This document shows positions 60,294-64,000 of a DNA stretch of 64,000 nucleotides, one piece after another. Below the pieces are notes generated by a model. It searched no databases and had not been told where the DNA came from. It saw only the letters and a list, made by a program, of their open reading frames with translations. The DNA lies in contig BSBN01000355.1 in NCBI GenBank assembly GCA_027924645.1, positions 1,127,001-1,191,000 on the forward strand, written 5' to 3'. Made by a program: the position numbers and the translations under genes. This DNA comes from Cunninghamia lanceolata (taxonomy: Eukaryota; Streptophyta; Pinopsida; Cupressales; Cupressaceae). Numbering within the stretch: the first letter of the stretch is position 1; every line of letters starts with the position of its first letter.

Positions 60294-61193
60294 GATGTTT
60301 GAGTTTACATGAAATGTGGTTTTCTCCGAGGCAAATGCTTGTGTTGACATTTGTATGAGTTTTTTGTTGTCTTTCCATTGCCTGGTTTAGTATTATATGT
60401 TGCATAGTAACAGAGAACAGCCATTGTGATGCCTGTTTGATGGTTTTCCCAACCATACAAGTGTAATGTTTCAGCCCATTAGATTGGCTGACAATTTATT
60501 TTATTATTGTGCACTAGTATATGTGGTGATGAATTGCCAATTGGAGTAGTCAATGCAATTACGGATCAGCCTACAAGCTGGGTTAATTGCTTTTCATAAT
60601 AATGAAATGTGTTTCAAATGGCTGCACGGCATCATGGAATTCTGTCCTAGAAATTAGGAAATGTTCTATGTTTTTTCTAGGAATCTTGTTGAATTTGAAT
60701 TCCTTATGACTCATCACTAGAACTTTGATTGTCTTACTCCATGGCAGTAGGAATAGCACCCACAAATGGCAATTCTGGTAACCTTGCTTCTCTGTAGAAT
60801 TTTGAGATTGATGATTGTTTCAACCTTATCATGCATAATGTTTGGACACTATCATTACTGGTAAAACAAGCTTTTGGGAAAAACTGTGTACGTTGAGATA
60901 TATGAATCTATGTTTGAACTATTTATTTTTTACAATAAAAATGGTTGAAAATATTCAACAATGCAATATACATTGCTTGTATGCTGTTCAGAAGAAAAGG
61001 TATAGCAGTTAAAATTACAATCATGAAAATAGAGCCTGCATGCTTTATTTCTGAGGTTTTTTGTATCTGCCCTGTCCAGAGTTAGGAGCCATCATTTGGT
61101 TTGTTATCCTGGTCATTTATTAGCAGGTGGATCCGTTTGCACCTGTATTTTGATCACTAATTTTGTGTTCGTTGTTTGGCTATTTGTTTCCAG
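60294..61193. other. Intron end, no repeats recognised
   Basis: Unique-looking DNA ending in the pyrimidine-rich tract and CAG at 61191-61193. Confidence 0.5.
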
Positions 61194-61701
61194 GGAGGAC
61201 ATTGTCTTCAAGGATCCATTAAATACATTTAGTGGCATTGAAAAATACAAACTTATCTTTTCGGCACTCCGGTTTCATGGTAGGATATTCTTCAAGGCAC
61301 TATGGGTAGATATATTAAGAATATGGCAGCCTACAGAGAATGTAATCATGATACGCTGGACAATATATGGGATGCCTAGGGTTCCATGGGAAGCACAAGG
61401 TCGCTTTGATGGCACATCAGAATACAAACTGGATAGCAAAGGGAAAATCTATGAACACAAGGTGGACAATGTATTGCTAAATTCACCTCCAAAGTTCAGG
61501 GTCCCGGTGGTTGAGAACTTGATCAGGGTTCTTAGTGGCTCCTCAACACCCAAACCGACCTACTTTGAAACAATAGGGACTTTGTTTTGGATGTTTTTGC
61601 CATATTTGATACAGTTCACTTGGGTGCATTATTATCTTGCAATGAAAGGTACCATGGATTTGAAGAATGTCACAATAGGGTTTACCAGCCTCCATGCTTA
61701 A
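61194..61701 (+). CDS. DUF2358 family protein, exon 2 (terminal coding exon)
   Basis: It completes codon 132 (AG|G, Arg) and encodes residues 133-300 and TAA 61699-61701. The conserved family core starts at once: EDIVFKDPLNTFSGIEKY, LRFHGRIFFKALWVDI, WQPTENVIMIRWTIYGMPR, PWEAQGRFDGTSEYKLDSKG, KIYEHKVDNV. After a less conserved stretch comes STPKPTYFE and one hydrophobic segment (GTLFWMFLPYLIQFTWVHYY), a possible membrane anchor. No stops or frameshifts occur, in contrast to everything around. An upstream ATG at 61096 lies in the intron and is not the start. Expected location is the chloroplast; the reaction is unknown. Confidence 0.9.
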
Positions 61702-62877
61702 TTGCAGAATTGTAATTTGAAACTCATTATCGATTGACCTATAGACAAAATCAAAGTTTTAATCAGTCCCAGTTGATGCTATTTTTCTGGCAGCTGATTC
61801 ATTGAACCTGCATTAGATGCCGCTGCAGAACTATGAAACTCAGTTGCAAAAGAAGATCCACATATGCATATTGAAACACTTGGGGGCAAAACTGTGTCAG
61901 TACCTGTTACTTTTTAATGCAATATAGTTCAGCATCGGTATATATTTATGGAAACTGTGTGCCATTGTCATATTAGCAGGGTGACTTACATGACTTAATA
62001 TATGTGAGAAGGTATACATACCCTGTGGTCTTTGGCAGGTGGACAATTGAGCAATGTAATAGATTAATTTGTTTGCTGAATATATACAAGGTGTATAGTT
62101 GTATTCTAAACAATTCCCAGAAGTGTAAAATAAGCTTTTTGTATTCTTATAAGTGCTTTGTAACTTGCAAGATCTTGACATTATGCTCTTCTACATTTCA
62201 TTTGCTCTACTGTCAAGTCTAATTTCAGATATCTGGGATCTCATGAACTGCAACAGATGGTAATTCCGTATGGCAAGATTCTATTTTCTGACTATAACAC
62301 ACACACACACACACAGATCTTCTAGAGTTTAAAATTGGAAAGGATGGCAAGCTCATATAAGAACATCAATATTTTATGTCATGCCTATCTTCATGGTAGT
62401 GAACATCATTTCTCCAGTATCTGATTGCATTGTCCATTTGTTCATTGACTCTGAAGGCTTTCAAATTGCAGTTGCATGCTTTTTTATCTTTAGTTTTTGG
62501 ATTCGAATGTTTCCTTTTACTTTTTTTCTAATTTCTGAGGGTATGCATAATTATAATTTCAAATTCAAACCCTATAAATGCACAAATCCAGTTATGATAA
62601 AATGCTTTGCTTTAGTGTCTTGCTTTGTTCCATAACTGCAGTATTCTTGATGTCTGTGTAGTGCATGTATTGCATGAAATTCCTGCTCCTGTGTTTCAGG
62701 TTCTGTGACATTACTCTAAGCAAAATTGAACCTCAACCGGCAGTGTTATGCTTATGAAAGAATTAGCGAAACACCCAAAAGCCTTGCTCACTTCCCTGCC
62801 TGCTATGACTGGTAACCACCAAGCTCATGACTAGCTTTATGTCAAGAGGAATAACTACAATGGCAACAAGAGGTGGA
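61702..62877. other. 3' flank of the DUF2358 gene
   Basis: Presumed 3' UTR and downstream DNA. An AAAATAAG near 62127 could serve as a polyadenylation signal, but there is no strong AATAAA. No other gene was seen. Confidence 0.4.
62297..62315. repeat. (AC)n microsatellite
   Basis: About nine AC repeats. Confidence 0.9.
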
Positions 62878-63154
62878 TTGTAATGTCCTGATGTGTTCAC
62901 AAAGCCTCTTTACATAAATTTGATGGCCATTTACACGTCTATGTAATATATAATCTTCTACATTATGTTCTATTTTAGTATTTCTTCATATTCATTCCAA
63001 TAAGGGCTAACATGTCAGAATTATTAAATACAAATGGGATAAATAAAATTTTGAAGCAAATTTTCTGGCGAAACTTCCTATTGATATTTGTTAAATGTAT
63101 TGATCCTTAAAATAGTAGGACACAAAATTGAGTATTTGGGTGTTAATTTCTGAA

Positions 63155-63245
63155 GATAAAATCACGAGTTGCCTTAGATGGTAAAGGCATGTGTTTCGTA
63201 ATGGAGGTCACATGTTCCAAACTATGATGTTAGATTGCCGACCTA
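63155..63245 (+). repeat. Second SINE-like fragment
   Basis: ACGAGTTGCCTTAGATGGTA then AATGGAGGTCACATGTTCCA is related to the sequence at 59010-59080. Its B box is damaged. Confidence 0.35.
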
Positions 63246-63395
63246 AAAAAGTTAAATGAAAAAAACGACTCCCTTGTAAAATGCCTGCAGAAAGGGAATC
63301 TCATATACTAAATGGGATTCGGGATAAGAAACAAACTGAATCTTGAATAGTTGTAGTGCTTCTGGTAAACCTGTGTGTTGCTTTTTTACCTCAAC

Positions 63396-63427
63396 GTTTC
63401 GGATCACACTCCGTGATCCATCATCAG
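63396..63427 (-). ncRNA. Hammerhead-like core, left arm
   Basis: The minus strand reads CTGATGA, T, then GGATCAC-GGAGT-GTGATCC (7 Watson-Crick pairs, 5-nt loop), then GAAAC. Helices I and III of a complete ribozyme are not convincingly formed by the flanks. Confidence 0.45.
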
Positions 63428-63568
63428 GAAGAAAAGAAGGAGAGTGACTGAATTGAAATTGCAGAGAGAGTTTCTTAAAAGGATACAGAAGGGTTGGGTG
63501 CGGTTTACAATGACAGTCTAAGAAACTCTCTCTACAATTTCAATTCAGTCACTCTCCTTTTTTTCTTC

Positions 63569-63600
63569 CTGATGATGGATCACGGAGTGTGATTCGAAAC
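63569..63600 (+). ncRNA. Hammerhead-like core, right arm
   Basis: CTGATGA at 63569-63575, stem GGATCAC (63577-63583) with GTGATTC (63589-63595) around loop GGAGT, then GAAAC at 63596-63600. One pair is G-U where the left arm has G-C, so helix II is kept. The catalytic-core bases CUGAUGA and GAAA are all present. Confidence 0.45.
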
Positions 63601-63649
63601 GTTGAGGTAAAAAAGCAACACACAGGTTTACCAGAAGCACTACAACTAT

Positions 63650-64000
63650 CAATATGGACTGTGGAAATATCATGAATCTTGAATGATAATCATCAATCCA
63701 ATGAGGAAGGGCAAGTCACCAAAGATAGAAAATCGAATGTATTCTAGGCGAGGCCCAAGAAATAAGCTAAACTTTGGTGGCATCACATTTAAGCATTGAT
63801 TTAGAGAAGCAATAGACTAGCGGATATCCTAGCCAACTTTGGAATTGAGCAGTTCTCTATGTTACCCTCGTTCGGCCAAAGAGCGGAGGGGTAGGAATGG
63901 CCTCCTACCCGTCCTTGGTCCTCCAACGGAAGTGTGTGGGCTGGGGGCACTCGAAGTTTCAGATCACTAGTGCTTAATTCATTGCAATCATAATGGGAAG
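63650..64000. other. Unassigned window end
   Basis: Nothing recognised. The G/C content rises after about 63870 (GAGCGGAGGGGTAGGAATGG), perhaps the start of another repeat. Confidence 0.3.

Larger units (their letters stand above)
44032..61193 (+). other. 17.2-kb phase-2 intron of the DUF2358 gene
   Basis: Donor GT at 44032-44033 and acceptor TTTGTTTCCAG ending at 61193. Splicing joins DIYR to EDIVFKDP within one conserved block (DIYREDIVFKDPLNTF), so no exon is missing between them. Most of the intron is retroelement: a minus-strand Gypsy 3' region twice, two solo LTRs, and a gag-protease Gypsy element. The first 2.5 kb (44032-46500) shows no recognisable feature. Confidence 0.85.
63347..63649. 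mobile_element. Fold-back element: inverted repeat resembling Penelope-like element ends
   Basis: Two 131-nt arms (63347-63477 and 63519-63649) are inverted copies differing at 3 positions, all C/T type, around a 41-nt spacer. Each arm contains CTGATGA, a 7-bp hairpin and GAAACGTTGAGGT, the core order of a hammerhead ribozyme. Such motifs are known in the terminal repeats of Penelope-like retroelements, and such elements (Dryads) occur in conifers. No RT or GIY-YIG endonuclease ORF lies nearby. A long-hairpin small-RNA locus is an alternative reading. Confidence 0.6.

Noticed and set aside
61096..61193. Upstream ATG in frame with exon 2 as an alternative start
   Set aside because: The stretch is intron. 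The conserved family block starts exactly at the AG acceptor and continues from exon 1.
62879..62895. LTR start TGTAATGTCCTG
   Set aside because: Only about ten bases match the LTR terminal motif, and no partner end or target duplication was found.
63569..63640. A fully formed active hammerhead ribozyme
   Set aside because: The core and helix II are present. The bases flanking CTGATGA and those after GAAACGTTGAGGTA do not form a convincing helix I, and helix III would have only two pairs, so I claim only a hammerhead-like core.
1..64000. CRISPR arrays, rRNA genes, organellar insertions
   Set aside because: No regularly spaced direct repeats with unique spacers, no rRNA motifs and no recognisable plastid or mitochondrial genes were seen on either strand.

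Overview
This window looks like nuclear DNA of a seed plant with a very large, repeat-rich genome, most likely a conifer. The reasons are a host gene split by a 17-kb intron, old and heavily decayed Copia and Gypsy LTR retrotransposons nested in one another, AT-rich unique DNA, and a fold-back repeat resembling the ends of Penelope-like elements, which are known in conifers. The species cannot be named from sequence alone. There are no rRNA or intact tRNA genes, no CRISPR array and no bacterial-type operon.

Only one host gene is well supported. It is on the plus strand, with exon 1 at 43637-44031 and exon 2 at 61194-61701. The exons join in frame through a GT..AG intron and encode a predicted 300-residue chloroplast-targeted protein of the DUF2358 family. 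The intron (44032-61193) holds a stack of retroelements: two copies of a minus-strand Gypsy 3' region, solo LTRs at 48496-49951 (TSD GATTG) and 51659-53305 (TSD ACTTT), and a complete-ended Gypsy-type element at 53823-58878 (TSD AAGAC) that carries gag and protease but no visible reverse transcriptase.

Upstream of the gene, in order: tandem repeats (1.5-2.5 kb); a minus-strand Copia remnant with its 3' LTR (2875-5760); a minus-strand chromovirus integrase and chromodomain remnant (6.7-7.2 kb); a possible very long LTR (8.6-12.6 kb, weak); a plus-strand Gypsy integrase split by about 2 kb of unrelated DNA (12.6-15.4 kb); a complete-ended Copia element (17055-22210, TSD ATGAG); and a minus-strand array LTR-gag-LTR-gag-LTR of a gag-only retroelement (22421-37540). 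The last LTR of that array is split by a second Copia element (28754-36065), which itself carries a solo LTR (31994-33832, TSD GAGAA). A decayed charged ORF of unknown family (about 38.3-39.6 kb) and a minus-strand Gypsy integrase remnant (41.4-42.6 kb) lie just before the gene.

Downstream of the gene are microsatellite and SINE-like sequence and a 131-bp-arm inverted repeat (63347-63649). Each arm contains a hammerhead-ribozyme-like core (CTGATGA, 7-bp hairpin, GAAAC). Almost all retroelement ORFs are broken. In-frame stops are dominated by TAG and others one C-to-T step from a sense codon, consistent with long-term cytosine methylation and deamination.
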